This document shows positions 1-6,621 of a stretch of DNA of 9,864 nucleotides, one piece after another. The DNA is taken from positions 1 through 9,864 of the forward strand of contig CAMLFJ010000076.1 of the NCBI GenBank assembly GCA_946479205.1. The letters run 5' to 3'. Below the pieces are notes generated by a model. That model searched no databases and had not been told where the DNA came from. It was given only the letters and a program-made list of their open reading frames with translations. Within the stretch, counting starts at the first letter, position 1; the number at the start of each line of letters is the position of its first letter. Origin of the DNA: an uncultured bacterium (lineage in GTDB: Bacteria; Methylomirabilota; Methylomirabilia; Rokubacteriales; CSP1-6). Made by a program: the position numbers and the translations under genes.

Positions 1-1198
1 AAATGCTCCTCGCAACGGGAGAACTCGCCATCGGGTACTTGCCGCGTGGATTCACCACCGACGTCACCATCTGGATCCTGTGACCCCGGAAGGTCTGCTG
101 AAGCAAGAGCCCGAGACAGGCCAGCGGGAAGAGAGCGGCCAGGATTCCGATCACGCCGGTGATGCCCGCGGCCATCGCGGAGCCGACCCACGCGACGCGC
201 ACCGCGCGCGCGCGATCACCCGCGCCGATGCTGGTGCCGACCATGGTGACGAGCCCCGATCCCAGCCCGAAGACGAGCGGGATCTGCAGATACTCGAGGC
301 GCGCGCCCAGGCCGTAGCCGGCCAGCGCGGTCGCCCCGAAGGGCCCGACCAGCGCGGTCAGCACCACCACGGTGAGATTCGTCAGAACCGTATTCAGCGA
401 GCCGGGGGCGCCGACGCGCAAGATCTCCCAGAAGAGCCGGCGCCGGAGACCCTGCCCGTGCAGGGCGGGCCGCACCAGGCTCCGGCCCGAGCCGAGGAAT
501 CCGAGCAGCACGAGGCTGCCGAGTGCGAACGAGAGCACGCTCGCGGTGGCCGCGCCCGCGATCCCGAGGCGGGGCAGCGGCCCCCAGCCGAGGATCAGGG
601 CGGGAGAGAGTACCAGGTAGAGCAGCCCGGTCGCCACCATCACGGAAGCGGGCAGCGCCATGTTGCCGCTGCCGCGGATCGCGCTGCTGAGGATATTGAA
701 GAGCCAGTAGGCGATGGCGCCGCCGAAGAGCACGCGGGAGTAGGCCGCCGCGGCGGCCAGGACCTCGTCCGTCCCGCCCATCGCGTGATAGAGCGCGGGG
801 CCGGCCAGCTCGAGGGTGAGGGTGAACGCGCCGCCCATCGCCAGCGCGATGACGACGGCGTGGATCACGAGCGCGTCCGCGTCGGCGCGGCGGCCCGCCC
901 CGAGGGCCCGCGCCACCGCGGAGGCCACCCCGCCGCCCATTCCGCCCGCCGACATCGTCTGCATCAGCATGACGAGCGGGAACACGATCGAGACGCCGGC
1001 CAGCGCCGCCGAGCCGAGCCAGCCGACGAAGACCGCGTCGAGCGTGCTGACCACCGCCTGCAGCACCATCACCAGCACGTTGGGGGCGGCCAGCCACAGC
1101 AGGGTGCGCGCGACCGGGCCCTCGAGGAGCAGGCGGGTGCGCGGGGACAGGGAGGCGGCGGCGGCAACCGGGGCCGCCGCCGCGACCACCGAGCTCAC
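1..1198 (-). CDS. MATE-family efflux transporter, 3' end outside window
   Basis: This gene encodes an inner-membrane multidrug and toxic compound exporter of the MATE family, normally a Na+ or H+ antiporter for drugs or metabolites. The 399 visible residues start with a short Ala-rich tail, then show repeated hydrophobic segments. The first half carries the family pattern around residues 36-102 (APNVLVMVLQ, then ALGAGR). The second half repeats the fold around residues 262-328, with GYGLGARLEYLQIP and later GTSIGAGDRARA. The start is GTG at 1198, whose G is the last base of the upstream thioesterase stop (TAGTG), so the two genes are probably translationally coupled. Family members usually have about 440-480 residues. 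Family-like sequence stops near residue 366 (FPLACLGLL, about position 100); the last 33 residues are not hydrophobic and do not look like MATE. The visible frame has no stop, so truncation, frameshift or an assembly join near position 100 is possible. The family call is firm; substrate is unknown. Confidence 0.85.
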   Translation of the reverse strand, partial: MSSVVAAAAPVAAAASLSPRTRLLLEGPVARTLLWLAAPNVLVMVLQAVVSTLDAVFVGWLGSAALAGVSIVFPLVMLMQTMSAGGMGGGVASAVARALGAGRRADADALVIHAVVIALAMGGAFTLTLELAGPALYHAMGGTDEVLAAAAAYSRVLFGGAIAYWLFNILSSAIRGSGNMALPASVMVATGLLYLVLSPALILGWGPLPRLGIAGAATASVLSFALGSLVLLGFLGSGRSLVRPALHGQGLRRRLFWEILRVGAPGSLNTVLTNLTVVVLTALVGPFGATALAGYGLGARLEYLQIPLVFGLGSGLVTMVGTSIGAGDRARAVRVAWVGSAMAAGITGVIGILAALFPLACLGLLLQQTFRGHRIQMVTSVVNPRGKYPMASSPVARSI

Positions 1199-1635
1199 TA
1201 GCGTCCCACCGCTCGCTCGCCCCGGAGCGTCATGCAGGTGCTGGAGGCGCGCGCGACCAGGCGATCCTTCTCGTCCACCACGTCGCACTCGAGCAGCCCC
1301 ACCGTGAGGCCGCCCTTCACGAGGCGCGCGGTGGCGACCAGCCGGCCCGCCCGCACCGGCTTGAGGAAGTTGATCTTGAGCTCGAGGGTGGTGAACGTCT
1401 CCCCCTCGTCGAGACCCGCCGCGTAGGCCATGCCCATCGCCGCGTCCGCGATGTCGCACAGCACGCCGCCGTGCAGCGTGCCCATCGGGTTCAGGTGCCG
1501 GGGCCCCGCGTCGAGCGTGACGACCGCGCGGCCGGGATCCACCTCGGTGAGGGTGAAGCCGATCAGGGTCGCGATCGGCGGCGGGGACGCTTCTCCGCGC
1601 TGCACCTTCCGGACGAGGTCGAGGGCCTTGGTCAT
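1198..1635 (-). CDS. PaaI-type hotdog-fold acyl-CoA thioesterase
   Basis: This is a 145-residue single hotdog-domain protein of the PaaI/ACOT13 thioesterase group, which cleaves acyl-CoA or aryl-acyl-CoA esters in the cytoplasm as dimers of dimers. The signature reads LNPMGTLHGGVLCDIADAAMG at about residues 48-68, with the HGG turn at 55-57 and the Asp expected to be catalytic at D64. The central strand motif ELKINFLKPVRAG follows at 85-97. Length is normal for the family. I chose ATG at 1635 because the protein matches the family from here. A longer reading up to 2043 would run through the divergent regulator in antisense. The start lies one base from a dyad operator, and the promoter predicts a leader of only about four bases. 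The stop overlaps the GTG of the MATE exporter by one base. Family is certain; substrate is unknown. Confidence 0.9.
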   Translation of the reverse strand: MTKALDLVRKVQRGEASPPPIATLIGFTLTEVDPGRAVVTLDAGPRHLNPMGTLHGGVLCDIADAAMGMAYAAGLDEGETFTTLELKINFLKPVRAGRLVATARLVKGGLTVGLLECDVVDEKDRLVARASSTCMTLRGERAVGR

Positions 1636-1636
1636 G

Positions 1637-1659
1637 GTGACTATTAAAATAATAGTCAC
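1637..1659. promoter_or_regulatory. Perfect dyad operator between thioesterase and HxlR gene
   Basis: The left arm GTGACTATTA (1637-1646) and the right arm TAATAGTCAC (1650-1659) are exact reverse complements separated by AAA. The element is strikingly AT-rich against its surroundings. It sits in the gap between a thioesterase-MATE operon and a divergent HxlR regulator and covers the predicted -10 box of the former. Size, symmetry and place fit a dimeric winged-helix repressor site, most simply for the adjacent HxlR protein. The binding partner is inferred. Confidence 0.8.
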
Positions 1660-1674
1660 TTGCTTTCTTGTCAA
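1646..1674 (-). promoter_or_regulatory. Sigma-70-type promoter for the thioesterase-MATE operon
   Basis: On the minus strand a perfect -35 hexamer TTGACA (1674-1669) is followed after 17 bases by TATTTT (1651-1646), which matches the -10 consensus at four of six positions. The expected start of transcription is near 1639, only about four bases before the thioesterase ATG, so the transcript would be nearly leaderless. The -10 box lies in the middle of the 23-bp dyad, so a bound regulator would block RNA polymerase. Confidence 0.6.
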
Positions 1675-1689
1675 GGGCCCGACTACACT
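1660..1689 (+). promoter_or_regulatory. Weak candidate promoter for the HxlR regulator
   Basis: TTGCTT (1660-1665) and TACACT (1684-1689) are spaced by 18 bases. The -35 matches poorly, the -10 at four of six positions. It would start transcription at or next to the ATG at 1696, giving a leaderless message. That would fit the lack of a well-spaced Shine-Dalgarno sequence (GAGG ends only two bases before the ATG). It abuts the dyad, so autoregulation is possible. Confidence 0.3.
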
Positions 1690-1695
1690 GAGGAC

Positions 1696-2154
1696 ATGGC
1701 CAAGCGGTACAACCAGTCCTGCCCGGTGGCGAAGACGCTCGAGGTGATCGGGGACCGCTGGACGCTCCTGGTGGTGCGCGATCTGCTGCGCGGCACCCAG
1801 CGCTTCCAGGACCTGCTCGGGAGCCTGCCCGGCATCGCCCCCAATATCCTGTCCGCGCGCCTCAAGCTGATGGAGGAGCACGGGCTGATCCGGCGCGCGC
1901 TCTACTCGGACCATCCGCCGCGGGCGGAGTACGCGCTCACCGACCGGGGCCGGGAGCTGGGAATGGTGGTGGGAGCCCTCGCCGCGTGGGGCGGCCGCCA
2001 CGTGCACCGGGAGACCCAGCTCGTGCACGCCGGGTGCGGGCACCCGGTGTCGGTCGGCTACTACTGCCCCGATTGCAAGGAAGGGGTCCGCGGGACGGAC
2101 GTCGCGGTCACGCGGGTTCGAGCGCGTCGAGGAAGTCCAGCACCGCGCGGTTGA
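1696..2154 (+). CDS. HxlR-family regulator with N-terminal Cys and zinc-ribbon-like tail
   Basis: This 152-residue winged helix-turn-helix protein belongs to the HxlR/MarR-like group of dimeric DNA-binding regulators. The signature NQSCPVAKTLEVIGDRWTLL spans residues 6-25, the recognition region with APNILSARLKLMEEHGLI spans 48-65, and the wing ends in YALTDRGREL (79-88). C9 stands where redox- or electrophile-sensing HxlR proteins such as YodB and HypR carry their reactive cysteine. Near the C-terminus, CGHP (114-117) and CPDC (124-127) form a likely Zn-binding knuckle. ATG 1696 is chosen because homology begins there; an in-frame TTG at 1660 would lie in the promoter region. It is divergent from the thioesterase-MATE operon, the likely target via the 1637-1659 dyad. 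Its last 47 bases overlap the hydrolase gene tail to tail. The inducing signal is unknown. Confidence 0.88.
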   Translation: MAKRYNQSCPVAKTLEVIGDRWTLLVVRDLLRGTQRFQDLLGSLPGIAPNILSARLKLMEEHGLIRRALYSDHPPRAEYALTDRGRELGMVVGALAAWGGRHVHRETQLVHAGCGHPVSVGYYCPDCKEGVRGTDVAVTRVRARRGSPAPRG

Positions 2155-2923
2155 AGTCCTCCGGCTGATCGCGGTTCCCGAAGTGCCCGGCCGGCGAGAG
2201 CAGCACGAAGCGCGACATCTTGATCTTCTTCTCCATCACCCGCATCGGCTCGAGCGAGGGGTCCTCGTCGCCGCAGATCAGCAGCGTCGGCACGCTGATC
2301 TCGGGCAGCCGCTCGGTGATGTAGTCCATCTGCAGCAGGGCCCGCAGGGCGTTCGCGTAGCCGATGGGGGTCAGCTTCCGGTAGTAGTCGAAGATCTCCT
2401 GGCGGGCCCCCGGGTCCAGCTTGAGCCGGCCCGCCACGTTCGGGTTCGACGCGATCGCGAACTCGGCCATGGCGTCCATCCCGCCCTTGAGCGTCACCTC
2501 GATCGACTTCGCGCGCATCACCAGGTTCTCCACCGAGAGGGGCAGGCCCGCCGCGGAGGAGGAGTCCACCACGACCAGGGCCCGCACCCGCTCCGGGTGC
2601 GCCAGCGCGAAGCGGGTGGCGATACCCCCGCCGAGCGAGAGGCCGCCCACCACCGCGTGGACCAGGCCGAGGTGGCTCATGAGGTCGCGCAGGTCGAGCA
2701 CCCAGTGGCCGAAGGTGACCTTGGCCGGATCGGCGGGGCTCTCCGAATGGGCGTGGCCCCGCGGCTCCCAGAGGATCAGCCGATGCCGGGCCGAGAGGGC
2801 GTGGATGTTGGGCTGCCACATCCCCGCGTTGCCGCCGATGCCGTAGGCGAGGAGGAGCGGGTCGCCGGTGCCGTGCGACTCGTAGTAGATCCGGACGCCG
2901 TCGCTGGTGGTGAAGTGCGCCAT
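2108..2923 (-). CDS. Alpha/beta hydrolase-fold hydrolase
   Basis: This 271-residue cytosolic alpha/beta hydrolase resembles the 3-oxoadipate enol-lactonase/esterase branch. The oxyanion-hole region HGTGDPLLLAYG is at residues 18-28. The nucleophile elbow G-L-S-L-G is at 94-98, with S96 as nucleophile. The acid is probably D221 in CGDEDPS, and H247 in SPAGHFGN completes the triad. Length is standard. ATG 2923 is preceded by a strong Shine-Dalgarno AAGGAGG (2935-2929) at five bases, so the longer reading frame to 3052 is rejected. The gene diverges from iorA over 40 bp, which suggests shared control, and overlaps the HxlR gene at the 3' end by 47 bases. The substrate could be an ester, lactone or thioester from aromatic breakdown; that is inference from context only. 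Confidence 0.9.
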   Translation of the reverse strand: MAHFTTSDGVRIYYESHGTGDPLLLAYGIGGNAGMWQPNIHALSARHRLILWEPRGHAHSESPADPAKVTFGHWVLDLRDLMSHLGLVHAVVGGLSLGGGIATRFALAHPERVRALVVVDSSSAAGLPLSVENLVMRAKSIEVTLKGGMDAMAEFAIASNPNVAGRLKLDPGARQEIFDYYRKLTPIGYANALRALLQMDYITERLPEISVPTLLICGDEDPSLEPMRVMEKKIKMSRFVLLSPAGHFGNRDQPEDFNRAVLDFLDALEPA

Positions 2924-2963
2924 GGGCCCCTCCTTCCGGGAGGTTGTGGTACAAGAGGGTCCT

Positions 2964-5063
2964 ATGGAACGGTCGTTCGCCGAGGAAGTCAAGCAGCTCG
3001 CTCTCGGAGACGGGCAGGTGCTCCGGGGCGAGGGGATCCTCGCCATCACCAAGGCGCTGCTGCAGGCCGGCGTCTCCTACGTGGGCGGCTACCCCGGGGC
3101 CCCGGTCTCGCACCTCCTCGACGTGCTGGCCGACGCCAACGAGTCGCTGCTCGAGCCGATGGGCGTCTACCTGGACGCCTCCGCCAACGAGGCGGCGGCC
3201 GCCGCGCTCCTCGGCGCATCCATCAACTACCCGATGCGCGGCGCGGTGACGTGGAAGTCCATCGTGGGCACCAACGTGGCCGCCGACGCGCTGTCGAACC
3301 TGGCCTCGGCGGGGGTCATCGGCGGCGCCCTGATCGTGGTCGGCGAGGACTACGGCGCGGGGGCCAGCGTCATCCAGGAGCGCACCCACTCCTTCGCGCT
3401 CAAGTCGTCGCTGCCGCTCATCGACCCGCGGCCGACGCTGCAGAACCTCGCGCGCATGGTGGAGGAAGGCTTCGGCCTGTCCGAGGCCTCCAACCTGCCC
3501 ACCGTGATCAGCCTGCGCATCCGGGCCGCGCACATGCGTGGGAGCCTGGTCTGCCGCGACAACGTGCGGCCGGCGGTCGGGATGAAGACGCGGCTCGCGC
3601 GTCATTCCTTCGACTACGGCCGCCTGAGCCACCCGCCGTCCACCTACACGCAGGAGGCGCAGAAGTTCGAGCGGCGCCTGCCCGCGGCGCGGCGCTACGT
3701 CGTCGAGCGCGGCCTCAACGAGGTGATCCCGGGCGAGGAGAAGGAGCTCGGCCTCATCCTCCAGGGCGGGCTGACTCCGACCGCGCTGCGGGCGCTCGAG
3801 CTCCTGGGGATGGGCGATCCGTTCGGCCGGTCCCGCATCCCGATGCTCGTGCTCAACGTGATCCACCCGCTCGTGCCCGAGCAGCTCGTCTCCTTCCTCG
3901 AGGGCAAGCAGCGGGTGCTCGTGCTGGAAGAAGGCATGCCGAGCTTCATCGAGCAGGAGCTGAAGGCCCTGGCCTACGAGCACGGCATCACCACGCGCAT
4001 CCACGGCAAGGACGTGGTGGCCGCGCAGGGCGAGTACGTGCCCGAGGTGGTGGTGGCCGCGGTCGCGCGCTTCCTGGGCGGCGACGCGGAGCGGCGGCGG
4101 CAGGCGCTCACCCTGCACGTGGGGCAGGGACGCGCGCTGCTGCGCGCGCCGCTCCCCAAGCGCCCGCCCGCGTTCTGCACGGGCTGCCCGGAGCGGCCGG
4201 TCTTCAGCGCGCTCAAGATCGCCCAGCGCGAGCTCGGCGAGACCCACGTGGCCGCCGACATCGGGTGCCACGCATTCGCCACGCTGCCCCCGTTCAACCA
4301 GGGCAACACGATCCTCGGCTACGGGATGAGCCTCGCCTCGGCGAGCGCGGTGGCCCCGAATTTCGACAAGCGCGTGATCTCGATCCTGGGCGACGGCGGC
4401 TTCTGGCACTCCGGGCTCACCGCGGGCGTGGCCAACGCGGTCTTCAACAAGCAGGACTCGATCCTGGTGGTGCTCGAGAACTTCTACACCTCGGCCACCG
4501 GCCAGCAGGCGAACCCCTCGTCGGGCAAGAACCCGCGCGGGGACACCGTGAAGATGTCCATCGCCGACACCATCCGGAGCCTCGGGGTCTCCTGGATCAA
4601 GACCGTGAATCCGTACCGGGTCGGCGACACCCTGAAGGTGGTCAAGGAGGCGATGACCACCGCGGCGGGCGGGCTCAAGGTGATCATCGCGCGCGCGGAG
4701 TGCCAGCTCGAGCGCCAGAGGCGCGTCAAGCCCCAGGTGGCGGCGCAGCTCAAGGCAGGAGCGCGGGTCGAGGTGCCGCGATTCGGGGTGGATCCCGACG
4801 TGTGCACCGGCGACAAGTCGTGCATGCGATTCAACGGCTGCCCGTCGCTCACCTTGAAGGACAATCCGGATCCGCTGCGCGACGATCCGGTGGCCCACGT
4901 GGACGCGACCTGCGTGGGCTGCGGCCTCTGCGGCGAGGTGGCGCACGCCGCGGTGCTGTGCCCGTCGTTCTACGAGACGCGCGTGGTGCACAACCCGGGC
5001 GCCGGATCGCGCGCGCTCGACGGGCTGCGGCGCCGGGTCATCGGGTGGCTCCAGCCGGCGTGA
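2964..5063 (+). CDS. iorA: Indolepyruvate ferredoxin oxidoreductase, alpha (TPP/Fe-S) subunit
   Basis: This subunit carries out thiamine-diphosphate-dependent oxidative decarboxylation of an aryl-2-oxo acid (indolepyruvate, phenylpyruvate) to an aryl-acetyl-CoA, passing electrons to ferredoxin or another acceptor. The 699 residues show an N-terminal pyrimidine-binding domain with YPGAP (43-47) and a Glu at 76 suited to activate TPP. They also show FCTGCPERP at 404-412, and the TPP-diphosphate motif GDGGFWHSG at 477-485 leading to LEN (504-506). A C-terminal ferredoxin-like domain has C614, C620, C626 and C650, C653, C656, C666. At the second position of the first cluster motif there is Asp (D617), not Cys. 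ATG 2964 has GAGGG four bases upstream; the extension to 2907 antisense to the hydrolase start is rejected. The stop overlaps the next ATG by one base. The family is firm; the exact substrate is not. Confidence 0.93.
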   Translation: MERSFAEEVKQLALGDGQVLRGEGILAITKALLQAGVSYVGGYPGAPVSHLLDVLADANESLLEPMGVYLDASANEAAAAALLGASINYPMRGAVTWKSIVGTNVAADALSNLASAGVIGGALIVVGEDYGAGASVIQERTHSFALKSSLPLIDPRPTLQNLARMVEEGFGLSEASNLPTVISLRIRAAHMRGSLVCRDNVRPAVGMKTRLARHSFDYGRLSHPPSTYTQEAQKFERRLPAARRYVVERGLNEVIPGEEKELGLILQGGLTPTALRALELLGMGDPFGRSRIPMLVLNVIHPLVPEQLVSFLEGKQRVLVLEEGMPSFIEQELKALAYEHGITTRIHGKDVVAAQGEYVPEVVVAAVARFLGGDAERRRQALTLHVGQGRALLRAPLPKRPPAFCTGCPERPVFSALKIAQRELGETHVAADIGCHAFATLPPFNQGNTILGYGMSLASASAVAPNFDKRVISILGDGGFWHSGLTAGVANAVFNKQDSILVVLENFYTSATGQQANPSSGKNPRGDTVKMSIADTIRSLGVSWIKTVNPYRVGDTLKVVKEAMTTAAGGLKVIIARAECQLERQRRVKPQVAAQLKAGARVEVPRFGVDPDVCTGDKSCMRFNGCPSLTLKDNPDPLRDDPVAHVDATCVGCGLCGEVAHAAVLCPSFYETRVVHNPGAGSRALDGLRRRVIGWLQPA

Positions 5064-6598
5064 TGACCGCGCGTCGCCCGGTCTCGATCCTGATCGCCGC
5101 GCTCGGCGGACAGGGCGGCGGCGTGCTCACCGAGTGGCTCGTGGGCGCGGCCGGACACGCGGGCTACCCGGCGCAGGCCACCTCGATCCCCGGCGTGGCC
5201 CAGCGCACCGGCGCCACCACGTACTACGTCGAGGTGTTTCCCGAGCGGGTGGAGGCGGGCGGCGCCGAGCCGGTCTTCTCCCTCTACCCCACGCCGGGCG
5301 ACGTGGACGTGATCATCGCCTCGGAGCTGCTCGAGGCGGCCCGCACGATCGAGATGGACTACGCCTCCCCCGGCCGCACCACGCTGGTCGCGAGCACGCA
5401 CCGGCTCTTCTCGATCGCGGAGAAGTCGGTGCCGGGCGACGGGATCTACCCGAGCGAGGGCCTGGAGGCCGCCGCGCGCAAGCTGAGCCGCCGCTTCGTG
5501 GGCTTCGACGCCCTCGCCGAGGCGCGCCGGCACCAGACCGAGGTCAACGCCCTGTTGCTGGGCGCGCTGTCGGCGACCGGCGTCCTGCCCATGACCGCGG
5601 CCGACTTCGAGGCCGCGATCCGCGAAGGGGGTGTCGCGGTCGAGCGCAACATCCGCGGTCTCAAGGCGGGCCAGGAGCTGGTGGCGGCCGGCGCGGCAAG
5701 CGCGGACGCGCGGCCGGCCGAGCGGCCGTGGGCGGCGGTGAAGGGGGAGCGGGTGGCCGCGCTGGGTCGGCGGGGCGCCGCGTTCCTGGCGCTGGCCACG
5801 CGCGCCGAGGCCGAGTTCCCGGAGGCGCTCCATCCGACACTGGGCGAAGCCCTGGCGCGCCTGATCGACTACCAGGACGCACGGTACGCGGAGCTGTTCC
5901 TCGAGCGCGTGCGTCGCGTGCGCGCCCTCGACCCGGGCGTGCGGCTGACCCGCGTCTTCGCGCGGCGGCTCGCGGTGTGGATGACCTACGAGGACGCGAT
6001 TCGCGTGGCCGACCTCAAGACGCGCCGCGGCCGATTCGAGCGCATCCGCCGCGAGAACGGGGCGCCCGCGGGCTCGGTGGTCGTGGTGACCGACTACCTG
6101 AAGCCCGATCTCGACGAGCTCTACGGCATCCTGCCCGCCGCGATCGGCGGGCCCATCGCGCGCTGGGCCGAGCGGCGCTGGCCCGACGGGCGGCCGACGA
6201 TCGGCCAGCACGTCAAGACCACCTCGGTGCTGGGCTTTCTGCGCGTCTGGCTGCTCGCCCGGCTCCGCGGGCTGCGCCCCTCGTCGCTGCGCCGCCAGCG
6301 CGAGTTCGCGCTGATGAGCCGCTGGGAGGACGCGGTGCTCGCGGCCGCCGCCCTCGACGAGGGCCTGGCCGTCGAGGTCGCGGAGCTGGCCAATATCGTG
6401 AAGGGCTACGGCGAGGTGCGCCGGCGTCTTTCCGGCGCGCTCGAGCGCTTCCTCGACGGCGAGGCGCGTCCCGCCATCGAGGCCGACCGGCGCGCGGGCG
6501 CGGGCTTCGCCCGCTCGACCGAGCTCGTGCGGGCGGGCCGCCAGCGTCTCCTCGCCGACGAGAACGCGTCTTCTCTGACCCCTCACGGGAGAGGGTAG
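5063..6598 (+). CDS. iorB: Indolepyruvate oxidoreductase, beta subunit with C-terminal extension
   Basis: This is the partner of the alpha subunit. Residues 1 to about 205 are the gamma-type 2-oxoacid acceptor oxidoreductase domain, with GGQGGG (15-20) near the N-terminus and SIPGVAQRTGATTYYVEV (41-58), the region that completes the active site and handles CoA. Residues from about 225 to 490 are a mostly helical extension like the C-terminal region of the fused aerobic indolepyruvate oxidoreductases (I believe DUF6537). Classical archaeal IorB has about 200 residues, so 511 marks the aerobic bacterial type. The start ATG shares its A with the upstream TGA (TGATG) and has no good Shine-Dalgarno sequence, so translational coupling supports 1:1 synthesis. 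The last residues (about 504-511, ending LTPHGRG) are encoded by an intergenic-type repeat and are probably not part of the ancestral protein. Confidence 0.9.
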   Translation: MTARRPVSILIAALGGQGGGVLTEWLVGAAGHAGYPAQATSIPGVAQRTGATTYYVEVFPERVEAGGAEPVFSLYPTPGDVDVIIASELLEAARTIEMDYASPGRTTLVASTHRLFSIAEKSVPGDGIYPSEGLEAAARKLSRRFVGFDALAEARRHQTEVNALLLGALSATGVLPMTAADFEAAIREGGVAVERNIRGLKAGQELVAAGAASADARPAERPWAAVKGERVAALGRRGAAFLALATRAEAEFPEALHPTLGEALARLIDYQDARYAELFLERVRRVRALDPGVRLTRVFARRLAVWMTYEDAIRVADLKTRRGRFERIRRENGAPAGSVVVVTDYLKPDLDELYGILPAAIGGPIARWAERRWPDGRPTIGQHVKTTSVLGFLRVWLLARLRGLRPSSLRRQREFALMSRWEDAVLAAAALDEGLAVEVAELANIVKGYGEVRRRLSGALERFLDGEARPAIEADRRAGAGFARSTELVRAGRQRLLADENASSLTPHGRG

Positions 6599-6615
6599 GG
6601 CCAGAGGGTGAGGGG
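6573..6615. repeat. GC-rich REP-like element at the iorB/crotonase junction
   Basis: The unit contains CCCCTCAC (6579-6586) and its exact reverse complement GTGAGGGG (6608-6615) around a 21-base G-rich loop. It resembles the dispersed ccctcaccc...ccctctccc-type intergenic repeats known from many GC-rich bacterial genomes. Only one copy lies in this window, so repetition cannot be shown here. It supplies the last codons and stop of iorB (6596-6598) and GAGGGG (6610-6615), six bases before the crotonase ATG. As RNA it could form an 8-bp hairpin that masks that ribosome site. Confidence 0.6.
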
Positions 6616-6621
6616 CTAGCC

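Noticed and set aside
80..1201. 373-codon plus-strand open frame opposite the MATE gene
   Set aside because: Low-complexity shadow of the MATE coding strand, which shows clear transmembrane and family motifs.
1660..1695. TTG start for the first HxlR gene, twelve codons upstream
   Set aside because: It overlaps the candidate promoter, and the family N-terminus begins at ATG 1696.
1636..2043. N-terminal extension of the thioesterase to 281 residues
   Set aside because: The extension lies antisense to the HxlR gene and crosses the promoter and dyad; family similarity begins at ATG 1635.
2944..2954. TTGT-GGT-ACAA inverted repeat between hydrolase and iorA as an operator
   Set aside because: Arms of only four bases with no extension; expected by chance.
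2061..4991. 976-codon minus-strand open frame opposite iorA
   Set aside because: Composition is Arg/His/Gly/Ala-rich without any domain pattern; it mirrors the strong third-position GC of iorA.
2183..5062. Very long plus-strand open frame running antisense to the hydrolase and out of frame through iorA before joining iorB
   Set aside because: Open only because GC-rich DNA has few stops. The real genes on this stretch have motifs, starts and ribosome sites, and only the part from 5063 is protein-like.
6573..6615. The repeat as a rho-independent terminator between iorB and the crotonase gene
   Set aside because: There is no T-run after the hairpin, the loop is long, and the downstream gene starts at once; an operon-internal repeat is the better reading.
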